Source of the DNA: a virus
Length of the DNA: 35,893 nt
Reading direction: 5' to 3' (one strand)
IMG/VR virus record: IMGVR_UViG_3300025168_000271
Location: 1 to 35,893 of that record
Position 1 is the stretch's first letter; every line of letters starts with the position of its first letter. Of the stretch, positions 1 to 7,886 are shown one piece after another. Under the pieces are notes generated by a model that worked only from the letters and a program-made list of their open reading frames with translations, was not told the origin of the DNA and did no database searches. Both the position numbers and the translations under genes were made by a program.

Positions 1-113
1 GTTCCATAGTTGGAAGCAATAGGTATCTTGCGAGTAGAACCCGCGTAAGACCTGCCGCCAACCAAGCCAACAGGCTTTAGCCCATACGGGGCCGAGATAG
101 TAGGATAAGCCAT
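1..113 (-). CDS. Major capsid protein, N-terminal part (runs off left edge)
   Basis: The reverse strand opens with ATG at 111-113 and stays open to the window edge. It reads MAYPTISAPYGLKPVGLVGG followed by an arginine/serine/glycine stretch and IPIASNYG. This proline/glycine-rich opening (PYGLKPV...G) is what I recognise as the start of major capsid proteins in many marine phages; that is family knowledge, and only about 37 residues are visible. A good Shine-Dalgarno sequence (TTAGGAG) lies about 6 bases upstream on the same strand. Position supports the call: it follows terminase, portal and scaffold in the usual head-gene order. The protein would form the icosahedral shell on the scaffold encoded just upstream. 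The rest of the gene is outside the window. Confidence 0.7.
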   Translation of the reverse strand, partial: MAYPTISAPYGLKPVGLVGGRSYAGSTRKIPIASNYG

Positions 114-129
114 TTTAAGCTCCTAAGTG

Positions 130-579
130 TTAAGTTCCTTTACCGAATGTTACTTTGGTCTTGCGATCATTGAACAGCGGCATGCGAGGGTCATTTTCAC
201 GCATCAGGTTGTTGTCAACGGAACTCATTTGACTGTCCGTCTGGTTCTGAAAGTATTCGTTACGTTCGTCAACCATTTCAAATGGAGCTTTACAAAGCAA
301 CAATCCACCAATCACTACGTTATCTCTAAAACGCTCTTGTTCTATAGTAACCATAGAAATCTCTGGATGATCTGCTGCCTTTACAGGCTCCCAACCTTCA
401 CGTAATTTCGAGGAGACATTGGTAGCATCTACTTGGCCTTGGTTAGAAACTCGAATCCATCGGAAACTGTAACCTGCTTGGGGATTTGGAGAGGGTAAAG
501 TCTCCGGGCGCGTCCAAGCCTTTTTACGGACAGTTTTCTCACGTTTTTCTAATTCGCGGTCTATGCGGTTCTCAGCCAT
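130..579 (-). CDS. Conserved phage head-module protein, unknown function (149 aa)
   Basis: The 149-residue product starts MAENRIDRELEKREKTVRKK, with a very basic N-terminal helix followed by a tryptophan/proline-rich middle (KAWTRPETLPSPNP, GYSFRWIRVSN). No catalytic motif or membrane segment is visible. The ATG at 577-579 lies inside the end of the scaffold gene (8-base overlap) and is preceded by GAGGAAAGCAA, a fair ribosome-binding site, so the two are translationally coupled. The next gene downstream is the capsid protein. Being wedged between scaffold and capsid suggests a minor head component or assembly factor, but this is inference from position only. Confidence 0.75.
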   Translation of the reverse strand: MAENRIDRELEKREKTVRKKAWTRPETLPSPNPQAGYSFRWIRVSNQGQVDATNVSSKLREGWEPVKAADHPEISMVTIEQERFRDNVVIGGLLLCKAPFEMVDERNEYFQNQTDSQMSSVDNNLMRENDPRMPLFNDRKTKVTFGKGT

Positions 580-1597
580 TTGCTTTCCTCATGTCTATTG
601 CAACCTGTTTGGCGTATTGTTCGGGTGTCAAACCTAACTTCCTAGCGATTTGGACCTGAGTGCGTGTCAACGTCACTTTCTTTGGTGATGTACTCCGCGT
701 TGCGGGAGCGACCACCTGTGTCTTTCGCTTCGGTTTTTCAGCATCCTCGAAATTATCGGGGAATACTTGACGCATACGAGTGTCAATCGACTCGTAGTAT
801 TCATCGCTTTGCGGACTTACGCCCTGTTTGACAAGTTTATTGTGCAACCCCAGCGCTAAACTTGTCATCTCATCGTCAGGACCGAACCACGAGTTAGCTT
901 TCTGCCAGTCTGCGGCCCGTGTATCAACTTGAGCTGGGGCGATCTGTTCTACCTCTGCTTGTACAGGTTTTTCTTCTTCCTGTAAAGTAGGTAATTTGAA
1001 GTTTGCTAGTCTTTCGGACTTTAACTTAGCATTGGTTAAGTTATCTTGTGCTTCTAACACTGCATCGGAGTCACCAGACTCGTATGCTTCCTTATACGCA
1101 CGTTTAGCATTCTCAGATTCAATCGAAGCGTTTTTCTTCGCCTGCTCTAACAAAGCAGTCTGATTCTTGTTTACGTTACCTTTTAGCTTTTTATTTTCCT
1201 CCATAAGCTGTTGAGTAACGCGCTCAAGCTCCTGACTTTGCCTGTGAGCTTCCTCTTTAGCCCTACGCTCATCATGGTAACCCTTGCTGAAATGCTGAAT
1301 ACGCTTACGAACCTTGTCAGAGTAATCCTCAAGTTCTTCATCAGTAACATCGGTAGGCGGCTCTGACGCTTTACGATTGCGATCAGCTTTCGGAGTATCA
1401 TCAACAACTTCAACTTCAAAGTCGTCATCAGGAGTATCCTCTTTACCCGCAACTTCAACTTCTGGTTCTTTAGTTTCTGCGAAATCCTCTTTAGTTTTCT
1501 TGCCTGAAACATCTATTTCCACCGCGCTAGTGTCTTCTATATCGAGTGTCTTATCTTCTGGTTCGGGGAACTCAAATTCTACTTTTTGAAATGCCAT
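572..1597 (-). CDS. Scaffold protein for capsid assembly (putative)
   Basis: The 341-aa protein has the layout of a phage scaffold. Residues 1-90 are a strongly acidic, low-complexity arm (EFEFPEPEDK, DDDFEVEVVDD). Residues about 95-200 are a long charged coiled coil (KEEAHRQSQELERVTQQLMEE). The last 40 residues are basic and end in a helix-turn-helix-like tail (LTRTQVQIARKLGLTPEQYAKQ), the kind of C-terminal basic tail that scaffolds use to grip coat protein in P22-like phages. No enzyme motif is seen. It lies two genes upstream of the capsid gene. The start ATG is preceded by AGAGGGC. Acidic, helical and positioned as expected, but the assignment is by architecture rather than by clear family match. 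Confidence 0.7.
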   Translation of the reverse strand: MAFQKVEFEFPEPEDKTLDIEDTSAVEIDVSGKKTKEDFAETKEPEVEVAGKEDTPDDDFEVEVVDDTPKADRNRKASEPPTDVTDEELEDYSDKVRKRIQHFSKGYHDERRAKEEAHRQSQELERVTQQLMEENKKLKGNVNKNQTALLEQAKKNASIESENAKRAYKEAYESGDSDAVLEAQDNLTNAKLKSERLANFKLPTLQEEEKPVQAEVEQIAPAQVDTRAADWQKANSWFGPDDEMTSLALGLHNKLVKQGVSPQSDEYYESIDTRMRQVFPDNFEDAEKPKRKTQVVAPATRSTSPKKVTLTRTQVQIARKLGLTPEQYAKQVAIDMRKANG

Positions 1598-1599
1598 GT

Positions 1600-1977
1600 C
1601 TATGCCCTCTGAATGCCTGTTGGATCGGTCACGACAGCCTCAATAGAGTCATCGTTCATAAGCCGATATTCAATACCGCCAATGGTAAAACGTGTTCCTG
1701 AGTTCATACGAAACATCACGTAATCGCCTTCCTTGCACCATGCTCCGGTGGGGAAACGCTCTTCGTCAGAATACGCTTGGTCACCCATGTCCACAACAAG
1801 TCCTATGATAGACATGATATGATCTTGGGTCTTGGCTGTTTCCGTCTTCAGGATTGATGTCCCTGAGACGGTTTCTTCAGGTTGAGGGAGGGCTACCAAC
1901 ACGCGGTAACCCACGGGTTTAGGTAGTTGTAGTTCTAATTCAGCATCGCTGATTTTAACTGCTTGTTCAGTCATCAT
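1600..1977 (-). CDS. GroES-like (Cpn10) co-chaperonin
   Basis: The product (about 125 aa from the ATG at 1977) aligns by eye with Cpn10 along its whole core. An opening GYRVLVALPQPEETVSGTSI corresponds to the conserved DRVLVKP...E..T.GGI strand. A mobile-loop region follows, then IIGLVVDMGDQAY (the GxVvavGpG strand), KEGDYVMFRMNSGTRFTIGG (VkvGDrVlf...Gtevki) and a closing YRLMNDDSIEAVV (ylvlkedDIlavi). Cpn10 proteins cap GroEL; phage versions such as T4 gp31 replace GroES to fold large capsid proteins. No GroEL is encoded here, so a host GroEL would be the partner. I chose the ATG at 1977 because it overlaps the 65-aa gene as ATGATGACTGA; an upstream in-frame ATG at 2001 would add eight residues inside that gene. 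Position in the head module fits capsid folding. Confidence 0.8.
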   Translation of the reverse strand: MMTEQAVKISDAELELQLPKPVGYRVLVALPQPEETVSGTSILKTETAKTQDHIMSIIGLVVDMGDQAYSDEERFPTGAWCKEGDYVMFRMNSGTRFTIGGIEYRLMNDDSIEAVVTDPTGIQRA

Positions 1978-2164
1978 CGTTTTCCATATAGTTCTTCGCA
2001 AGGTCTTCCACGTAGTTAATGCCAGCTTCGAGACCCCGAATTAAGCCGACAACCTCCTTGTATTGAGAGAAGTCTTTTGCTCCTCCTGTTCCAAGAAATT
2101 CCTGTGCAGAGGATTTATCACCCTCGAGTTTAGTTTTAAGCACGTCAAAGACGGTTTTTGCCAT
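1967..2164 (-). CDS. Small conserved phage head-module protein (65 aa)
   Basis: This 65-residue, mostly helical protein (MAKTVFDVLKTKLEGDK, VVGLIRGLEAGINYVEDLAKNY, acidic ENDDD end) is of a type I recall repeatedly directly after the portal gene in marine phages. I do not know a function. Its ATG sits 3 bases after the portal stop, and the strong GGAGGT ribosome-binding site is encoded inside the last codons of the portal gene, so translation is coupled to it. The final GAC GAT GAT GAC TGA also provides the overlapping start of the GroES-like gene. It could be a head-completion or assembly factor; that is inference from location only. Confidence 0.75.
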   Translation of the reverse strand: MAKTVFDVLKTKLEGDKSSAQEFLGTGGAKDFSQYKEVVGLIRGLEAGINYVEDLAKNYMENDDD

Positions 2165-2166
2165 AT

Positions 2167-4635
2167 TTACTGATTACCTCCAGAGTTACGGTCAGGCTTT
2201 GCCCGATCCGCTTCTAATTCAAGTTTAGCGTTAGACACGCGCCTGTCCGAGGCCATCTTAACGCCGTCCTTCTGTGCGTTTAGCATAACTTCTTTCTCGT
2301 CCAGCTTCAGGCGTTCAGCGGCAACATTGCCGTCCAGCAGAATCTTCTGCTCTTTTAGCTGCATCTCAAACTGCTTGATCTTCTGATCTGCTTGGTCATT
2401 AGCGGCCTTGCGTTGCTCTTCAGCTTGCTTGATCTGCAATTCAGCCTGTTTCATCTGAATGATCGGGTCTTTCTGCTTTTGCTGCGCTTCTTGTTGTGCT
2501 GCCTGCTGTTTGTTAGCCTGCGTGAGTTGCTTGCCTGCGTCTGCAACCAGACGTGACAGTTGTACTTCCATGTCCTCAGTCATCTGCTCATTTGGAGCAG
2601 GGAGTGGTGCGCCCAGTTTCTCTTCTATCTTCTTGCGATAAGAGAACCCAAGGTGTTCTGCTATATGTGCCTGTAGTGAAGCCATGATCTGTTTGGCCTG
2701 CGGATTTTGCCCGATCATCTGCGCTACCATCGGGTCTTGCATGAACGACATGTGTGTAGCTATGTGCGCATCGTGGTCCTGATAGATGAACGCTTTCATC
2801 GGCTTACCTACCAAGGCATCCATATTCTCGCTTATCGGATCGGCTGGCTGGGCATCATCTTTAGTTGGCACAAGTTTATCTGCGTTCTTCACACCTAGCA
2901 CTTCTATCATCTGACGATGCAACTGAGGCAGGTCGTATATCTGTGGAGCCTGTGATGACATCTGTAACACTGTCTGATACTGCACAACGCGCTGGGCCAT
3001 AGTAGAGTTGTTAGGATCACTGACAGGGATCACGTCCACCATCATATAGTCTGACCGCTTGGCTCCCACCTCACCTCTGGACGGTATGTATGCGTACTCT
3101 GTAGGAGCATACTCAGCCATGATAGCCTTGAGCAGTTTAAACTCCTGTTTCATCGCGTAATGTACACGTGCCTGCACAGCAGCCATAGGCTTGAGTGTGC
3201 GCTCTAGGAGAGCCAGTGTAGTGCCCACAGGAGCGTTGGCTGACATGTCTGATATGTCCATGTCACTGATAGCGCCTAGCCTACGTCCTTCAGTCGTAAT
3301 TTGATTTAAGAGAGCAAGAAGAGTCTGGCTAGGTTCTTTGTAAGGAAGAGGCATAATGTTGTCACGGATAGACCCTGACGGTACATCTACATCTTTAAAT
3401 TCACCGGGATTAATAGGAGAGTCGTCTCCCTTGATACGAAGCCCACGCGACTTCAAACCGCCGGGGAGGTTCGACAGTGTGCCTGCGTCAACCAGTTGCC
3501 GTATCAAGGAAGTTCCAGCACGGGCGTATCCACCAATGATGTGGATCAATCCAAGGCCATAAAAGCCAAATCCCGGTACGTAATTGTAGTGGACGAAGTG
3601 TTGTCGCTTGAGGGTTAGTGAGTCGCCCTCCTCGTAGTTTCTACGGATAGACAACACCTCGCCACTTCCACGCTCAATAGTGACAACGTAAGGACGAGCA
3701 ATCTCATCGTCGTCATCAATACCTTCAATAAGAAGGTCGGCATGTATCTCGTAAACAGCATAGCGGTCATCATCAGTGAGCGAGTAGCCCCCGTCTTCCG
3801 CTTTCTTTTCTTCTATGTCTGTATGGTAGGGTTCTGGGTCTCCGAGGTCTACGTCACGGTAGAACCCTCCAGCCTGCAGCTTCTTCAACTCGTTCTTTGT
3901 CTTACGCATTACGTGCGTTACACGCTCTGCAGCCTCGATGTTAGACGCACCATAAGGTACAATGACATCCTCTGCAGAAATATAGATAGCAGCCTGACGT
4001 CCTAGATTGGGGTCGTAGTATACCTTCTTAAACGCGGAACCTGCCAAACCAAGGCTGTACAGCATGCGTTCATGCTCTGGGCGATACTCTACCATATTCT
4101 CGGTAAGCTCGTAGTTCATGTCAGCCTTAACGCGTTCAGCGGCTTCTGTCTTCTCTTGAGTCTCTTGCCCAAGCACCTTGGTCTTTACAGGGCCAGCAGC
4201 AGGCATAGTTTCACTCATAGTCTCGGCTTGGAACCGAATAGCTGCTTCGGCTAGTACAGTTGAATTAACACCGCAAGCACCATCCCACGGGTCTGTACGT
4301 TCCTCATATTTGAAACCCAGAACGTCCAGACCTTTTACAAACGTGTCCGCCCAGTCTTTACGTCCTTCTATGTCGGTGTTTACCTGCCCAACAAGATCAC
4401 TTGATAAAGTCTCAAGATCGTCGTCCTCCATCAACTCGGCAAGGTTTGCACCAAACTCGGAAAAGTCTACCTCATTACCGGGTATTATAGTAATCTCCAT
4501 ACTGCCATCTGATAAAGTAACAGACTCAGGATCAACAATCTCAATCTCCATATCGGGGACTTCCATCTCCTCCATGTCGGTGATGCTGTCCTCTAACCCC
4601 TGCGGAGCTGCATATACACTTTTTTCAATAGCCAT
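2167..4635 (-). CDS. Portal protein, large podovirus type
   Basis: An 822-aa portal, the dodecameric ring through which DNA is packaged and ejected. Evidence is its place directly after the large terminase, its length (the P22 portal is 725 aa) and its architecture. There is an acidic N-terminal segment (residues 20-90), then a mixed core with DPWDGACGVNSTVLAEAAIRFQ at about 117-138, and VHYNYVPGFGFYGLGLIHIIGG in the middle, a stretch typical of marine podovirus portals. The C-terminal 130 residues form a long glutamine-rich alpha-helical barrel (QANKQQAAQQEAQQKQKD... KQFEMQLKEQKILL), comparable to the P22 barrel helix. The start follows AAGGTGA on the reverse strand, 9 bases after the terminase stop. 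The exact family was not verified by search. Confidence 0.88.
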   Translation of the reverse strand: MAIEKSVYAAPQGLEDSITDMEEMEVPDMEIEIVDPESVTLSDGSMEITIIPGNEVDFSEFGANLAELMEDDDLETLSSDLVGQVNTDIEGRKDWADTFVKGLDVLGFKYEERTDPWDGACGVNSTVLAEAAIRFQAETMSETMPAAGPVKTKVLGQETQEKTEAAERVKADMNYELTENMVEYRPEHERMLYSLGLAGSAFKKVYYDPNLGRQAAIYISAEDVIVPYGASNIEAAERVTHVMRKTKNELKKLQAGGFYRDVDLGDPEPYHTDIEEKKAEDGGYSLTDDDRYAVYEIHADLLIEGIDDDDEIARPYVVTIERGSGEVLSIRRNYEEGDSLTLKRQHFVHYNYVPGFGFYGLGLIHIIGGYARAGTSLIRQLVDAGTLSNLPGGLKSRGLRIKGDDSPINPGEFKDVDVPSGSIRDNIMPLPYKEPSQTLLALLNQITTEGRRLGAISDMDISDMSANAPVGTTLALLERTLKPMAAVQARVHYAMKQEFKLLKAIMAEYAPTEYAYIPSRGEVGAKRSDYMMVDVIPVSDPNNSTMAQRVVQYQTVLQMSSQAPQIYDLPQLHRQMIEVLGVKNADKLVPTKDDAQPADPISENMDALVGKPMKAFIYQDHDAHIATHMSFMQDPMVAQMIGQNPQAKQIMASLQAHIAEHLGFSYRKKIEEKLGAPLPAPNEQMTEDMEVQLSRLVADAGKQLTQANKQQAAQQEAQQKQKDPIIQMKQAELQIKQAEEQRKAANDQADQKIKQFEMQLKEQKILLDGNVAAERLKLDEKEVMLNAQKDGVKMASDRRVSNAKLELEADRAKPDRNSGGNQ

Positions 4636-4644
4636 GTGTCACCT

Positions 4645-6198
4645 TCAATAATACCCGCCTCGGCGCTGTTTAAAATACTGTTGTTCTTCTGGTTCATCGC
4701 TAGGTAGCCGTATAAAGCCACCCTGTCTAAAGCGCATCAAAGCCATTACCGTTGAGTCTACAAGGTCATCATTACTCATAAATGGAAATCCTGCAATCTC
4801 TTCAACCACTTCTTCTGCCCACCTTGTCTGTGGAACCCAGCAAAGCCCAGATGCCACAATGTCTGCAACGGAATTGAGTCTGGCTAACTTATCACCTGAC
4901 CCTCTATGTGGTGTGTACTCAGACACTGGTAGACCCATACGCCGCATCTCTTGATACAAGGCTACACCAGAGCTTTTCTTCTCCACAATGAACGAGTCCG
5001 GTTCCCAGTCTTGATACTCTTCCATCGCAAGTTGTTTAAGTTCTGGGAACTCCATACGCTGTTTTATGCTATTTAACAATATAATATTGTACGCGCTAGT
5101 CTCTTCGTTCAAGAATACACCCCATGTGGTAAGTGCTGTAAAGTCTGCACGGTTGTGTTTCTCGGCTGCGGCATCAAGTGACATGATAACATATTCACAG
5201 GACGGGGGTGTTTCTGGGGTCCACTCGTTCCACCACTCACGCTTAACTAACGCGGCCTCTTCTGTGGTTGGTTGCTGCTGATACTGCGAGTTCCACTGAA
5301 ACACAGGCATAGAGGCTTTGGTACGCAGTAGTGCTTCTAGGTCAAAGAACTCAGGCCATAACGGCTTTTGAGTTGTCTTTTTTGTTTTCTTGTTAACCAC
5401 GTCTAGTATAGCAGGGAACTCAACCACCTCATACTGGTCTGCACGTTCGTTCTTGCCCATGTCACGTACCACACGGCCTGTGAGGTCATCCAGATGCCAA
5501 CGTGTCTGTATGATAGCCACACGTCCTCCGGGCATAAGACGGGTCCGAGCGCCGAAGGTAAACCACTCATACGCCTTCTCAAAGACACCAAAGTTGCCGT
5601 TAATCACATCTTGTTCAGAATGAGGATCATCAACAAGCAACAAATCAGCGCCACGCCCAGCAAGAGCAGAACCAATTCCACAAGCATAATACTCTCCCCC
5701 TACATGTGTGTTCCACCGACCTGCTGATTTGCTGTCTTGTGCGAGCTTAACTGTGGGAAATATAGCACTATAGGCTTCTAATGCGATAAGATTACGTACT
5801 TTACGTCCAAAATCTACCGCTAGATCAGTGGTGTGAGACACCATCATAACCTTTTTGTCTGGGTTTCTGCCTAAGAACCATGCTGGAAAGAAGATAGACA
5901 CAAGCTGTGACTTACCATGACGTGGAGGTATATTGACGCAAATACGATCTTTATCCCCCTTTTCAATGCCCATGAGCAGGTCTGCAAGGATGCGGTGGTG
6001 CTTGCCTACGATAAACTCGGGCATCATAAGTTTGCAAAACTCAATCAAATCATCATATGCACGCTTGTTTGTGGACCTTGTGGAGAGTTCATCAACCATA
6101 CGGTCAATCTCTCCCACTTCTTCGGCACTAAAAGAGTCAAGATTAGCGAGCATGACCTCAATATCGTCTTCGCTAAAGTCAAATCCTTCAGTCATCAT
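4645..6198 (-). CDS. terL: Terminase large subunit (packaging ATPase and nuclease)
   Basis: A 517-aa DNA-packaging motor. The N-terminal ATPase shows a Walker A-like PPRHGKSQ (about residues 91-98), a hydrophobic Walker B strand LLLVDDPHSE (186-195) and a coupling-like QTRWHLDDL. The C-terminal RNase H-fold nuclease shows SLDAAAEKHNRADFTAL (Asp of motif I), FIVEKKSSGVALYQ (motif II Glu) and SNDDLVDSTVMALM (motif III Asp pair), as in the family with the TIGR01630-type nuclease end. I chose the ATG at 6198 rather than a TTG at 6204, because ATGATGACTGA overlaps the small-subunit stop. The motor would bind the small subunit encoded upstream and dock on the portal encoded downstream. All expected acidic residues are present. 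Confidence 0.95.
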   Translation of the reverse strand: MMTEGFDFSEDDIEVMLANLDSFSAEEVGEIDRMVDELSTRSTNKRAYDDLIEFCKLMMPEFIVGKHHRILADLLMGIEKGDKDRICVNIPPRHGKSQLVSIFFPAWFLGRNPDKKVMMVSHTTDLAVDFGRKVRNLIALEAYSAIFPTVKLAQDSKSAGRWNTHVGGEYYACGIGSALAGRGADLLLVDDPHSEQDVINGNFGVFEKAYEWFTFGARTRLMPGGRVAIIQTRWHLDDLTGRVVRDMGKNERADQYEVVEFPAILDVVNKKTKKTTQKPLWPEFFDLEALLRTKASMPVFQWNSQYQQQPTTEEAALVKREWWNEWTPETPPSCEYVIMSLDAAAEKHNRADFTALTTWGVFLNEETSAYNIILLNSIKQRMEFPELKQLAMEEYQDWEPDSFIVEKKSSGVALYQEMRRMGLPVSEYTPHRGSGDKLARLNSVADIVASGLCWVPQTRWAEEVVEEIAGFPFMSNDDLVDSTVMALMRFRQGGFIRLPSDEPEEQQYFKQRRGGYY

Positions 6199-6784
6199 CG
6201 TCAAACCCGAACTCTTCGTCTGTATTTATCGTTTGTGCCTCTAAAATCGTAGCATCTTCTACTTCTGGCTCTGGATTTACCAGTTTTGCGAGCTTGCTGC
6301 GGAGTTTTTCTTTGAGATCATCAGTAGTTTGGTGCGTAATTGTCACTTCTGACTTCTCAGTGAACAGTCCTACGTCTGAAATCTTACCCATAAGCTCTAT
6401 AGCACGCATTCTTACACGTGGATCAGGGTTCTCAGACTCTATGATGAGTTTGTTTGTTACCAAATTGCGCAGTTGTTTGGAAGATTCTACCACAGAGTGG
6501 TTAAATTCCTCTATTATAGCCCCTGCCATCTTAACAGATGGAGGTGTGAGCTTCGCTGCGCGTTTGTTTGTGACCTTTCGAGACGTTTTATCGGGTGCCT
6601 GTGCGTATGAAGTAGCCAAAATAGCTGCAACTTCCTTGTCATCCTCGTCTGGAGTGGTGTCTAACCCGTGTTTTTCTAATTCTTCTACTGTGTTAGCCAG
6701 TGCAGAGGTGCGTTCGGGCAAAGGAATCTGCTTCGCCTCGTCCTCTAAAGGTACACCTAGTTCGGGTATTAGATTCAATGTCAT
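6188..6784 (-). CDS. terS: Terminase small subunit (putative DNA-recognition subunit)
   Basis: About 198 aa from the ATG at 6784; reading upstream of it crosses the promoter and a T-rich leader and is not coding. It opens MTLNLIPELGVPLEDEAK, continues with a charged linker and a basic patch (TSRKVTNKRAAKLTPPSVKMAG), then a long helical segment (IIEEFNHSVVESSKQLRNLV, RVRMRAIELMGKISDVGLF) suited to oligomerisation. The tail is acidic (EEFGFDDDD). Its last codons overlap the large-terminase start. First gene of the late minus-strand operon, immediately behind a 17-bp-spaced promoter. Assignment rests on position before terL, size and helical oligomer-like architecture. No strong helix-turn-helix is obvious, so DNA binding is inferred. 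Confidence 0.65.
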   Translation of the reverse strand: MTLNLIPELGVPLEDEAKQIPLPERTSALANTVEELEKHGLDTTPDEDDKEVAAILATSYAQAPDKTSRKVTNKRAAKLTPPSVKMAGAIIEEFNHSVVESSKQLRNLVTNKLIIESENPDPRVRMRAIELMGKISDVGLFTEKSEVTITHQTTDDLKEKLRSKLAKLVNPEPEVEDATILEAQTINTDEEFGFDDDD

Positions 6785-6816
6785 ATCTTTTCGCAGGTTA
6801 TTAACCGTGTAACGTA

Positions 6817-6845
6817 ATAATAGGTTACAAAAAATTTTTTGGCAA
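6817..6845 (-). promoter_or_regulatory. Sigma70-type promoter for the late minus-strand operon
   Basis: On the reverse strand TTGCCA (6845-6840) is followed by a 17-base spacer and TATTAT (6822-6817). Both boxes match consensus at 5 of 6 positions with ideal spacing. The spacer contains an A6T6 tract, which bends DNA. The predicted transcript starts near 6810, giving a leader of about 25 bases before the small-terminase ATG at 6784. Confidence 0.65.
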
Positions 6846-6959
6846 GGGTTTCTAAAAAGGGGTGGGGGGTTTTCAAAAAATAGCAATTTATTTGGCTGGA
6901 TTAGTAATAATAGTATATATACGGAGTCACAAATGACAGCGCGGGGGGTCGGGGTGGGG
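6846..6959 (+). other. G-rich tracts in the divergent control region
   Basis: The plus strand carries runs of G at 6846-6848, 6859-6862, 6864-6869, 6943-6948, 6951-6954 and 6956-6959. GGGGTGGGG-like blocks lie on both sides of an AT-rich stretch (TAGTAATAATAGTATATATA). Nothing here is coding. The tracts flank the upstream side of the late promoter and could form non-B structure or bind a regulator. No function is established. Confidence 0.4.
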
Positions 6960-6981
6960 TATGGTTAGGCCATATCAGTTT

Positions 6982-6999
6982 TTCGGGCACCTGCCCGAA
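6982..6999. repeat. Dispersed palindrome copy 1 (centre CC)
   Basis: TTCGGGCACCTGCCCGAA, perfect 8-bp arms around a CC centre. It lies in the divergent control region 137 bases upstream of the 192-aa gene, and GTAAAC follows at 7002. Confidence 0.95.
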
Positions 7000-7019
7000 T
7001 TGTAAACTATGCCATATGG

Positions 7020-7080
7020 TAACATCTAATTACTTTTAGTGGGTAAACCCATTGCATAACACGTTATGACATGGCATAAA
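7020..7080 (+). promoter_or_regulatory. Candidate early promoters upstream of the 192-aa gene
   Basis: TTGCAT (7052-7057), a 17-base spacer and CATAAA (7075-7080) form a moderate sigma70 promoter. Just upstream, ATATGGTAACAT (box at 7020-7025) is an extended -10 resembling ATATGGTAAGAT at the 8387 promoter. Between them lies GTGGGTAAACCC (near 7039-7050), a motif that recurs after the other early promoters. Either or both could drive the plus-strand module; the sequence does not decide which. Confidence 0.4.
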
Positions 7081-7136
7081 TAGTTATCGGGACAGCAAGG
7101 CATTGGGTCGAGCGCCGATTATATGGAGTAAATACT

Positions 7137-7715
7137 ATGACTACTATGACAAAATTGACTGAGAGACTAGCGACTATTGGCGCGAAGCATGGCGTTGAAG
7201 GCCTTGACCTAACCGAGGTGGGAGCAATGGATACTATCCATAAGGCCGAGGGTACGCTGGGTTCAACATATGCTTACATGGTGTCTACTGGCATACTGCC
7301 AACGGATTACTTATCCGCCAAGAATAAAGAAAGTACAGCGTCGGTTGAGCAATACACTGCACGCGGCGAAGCGGCAGGCATGATATGTTACACCAAGGCC
7401 GAACGTGCGGAACTGGCAACCAAATTGCCAAAGGACGCGCCGCAAGGGGAGAAGGACGCGCGTAAGGTGTTACAAGATCGACGCACCGAGTTACTTAAAA
7501 CTATTCGACGCGGGTTGACTACAGCTCACAAGAACAAGTTTCCAGATGAATACAAATCTGGTGGCGCGAATGAGCCTAAGACTGCCATTGAAGATCTTGG
7601 CGCGTTAATGGAAAAGGCAATCAAGTTACTGCAAGGTGACAAGCCGTTTCCTGATACGTTCGCACATGACGACGCGGTAGCGGTTATCAAGGGTTTCCAG
7701 AAAACATTCTGCTAA
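7137..7715 (+). CDS. First early-module protein, unknown function (192 aa)
   Basis: A 192-aa soluble protein, moderately charged, opening MTTMTKLTERLATIGAKHGVEG. The middle is basic and helical (KDARKVLQDRRTELLKTIRRGL, then TTAHKNKFPDEYKSGG) and it ends AVAVIKGFQKTFC. No membrane segment, signal peptide or catalytic motif is visible and I do not recognise the family. GGAG lies 10 bases before the ATG. It is monocistronic: promoter candidates and palindrome copy 1 lie upstream and a strong terminator follows at once. A single gene with its own terminator, next to the divergent control region, is a typical place for an early regulator or host-takeover protein, but that is inference. Confidence 0.85.
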   Translation: MTTMTKLTERLATIGAKHGVEGLDLTEVGAMDTIHKAEGTLGSTYAYMVSTGILPTDYLSAKNKESTASVEQYTARGEAAGMICYTKAERAELATKLPKDAPQGEKDARKVLQDRRTELLKTIRRGLTTAHKNKFPDEYKSGGANEPKTAIEDLGALMEKAIKLLQGDKPFPDTFAHDDAVAVIKGFQKTFC

Positions 7716-7729
7716 CACCTTACCACATG

Positions 7730-7758
7730 GGGCCAGCCTTCGGGTTGGCCCTTTTTTT
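7730..7758 (+). terminator. Rho-independent terminator after the 192-aa gene
   Basis: GGGCCAGCC (7730-7738), TTCG loop, GGTTGGCCC (7743-7751; one G-T pair) followed by seven T. A strong intrinsic terminator 15 bases after the stop codon. Confidence 0.9.
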
Positions 7759-7767
7759 GTGCCTTTT

Positions 7768-7785
7768 TTCGGGCACCTGCCCGAA
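7768..7785. repeat. Dispersed palindrome copy 2 (centre CC)
   Basis: TTCGGGCACCTGCCCGAA, directly downstream of the first terminator's T-run. GATACCAGTA follows at 7794-7803, as it does after copies 3 and 4. Confidence 0.95.
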
Positions 7786-7886
7786 AGTATTTCGATACCA
7801 GTAAGATATTAGCGGTACGCATTGCGTGTTGCGTTACACCACGGATCATGTTAGTTAGATATTACATTGCACCACAATGCCCTACT

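Noticed and set aside
4178-4651. 157-codon open frame antisense to the portal gene
   Set aside because: Shadow of the acidic portal N-terminus; low-complexity Ser/Thr content and no start signal.
6294-6812. 172-codon open frame antisense to the small terminase
   Set aside because: Serine-rich shadow of the reverse-strand gene; it would run into the late promoter and has no ribosome-binding site.
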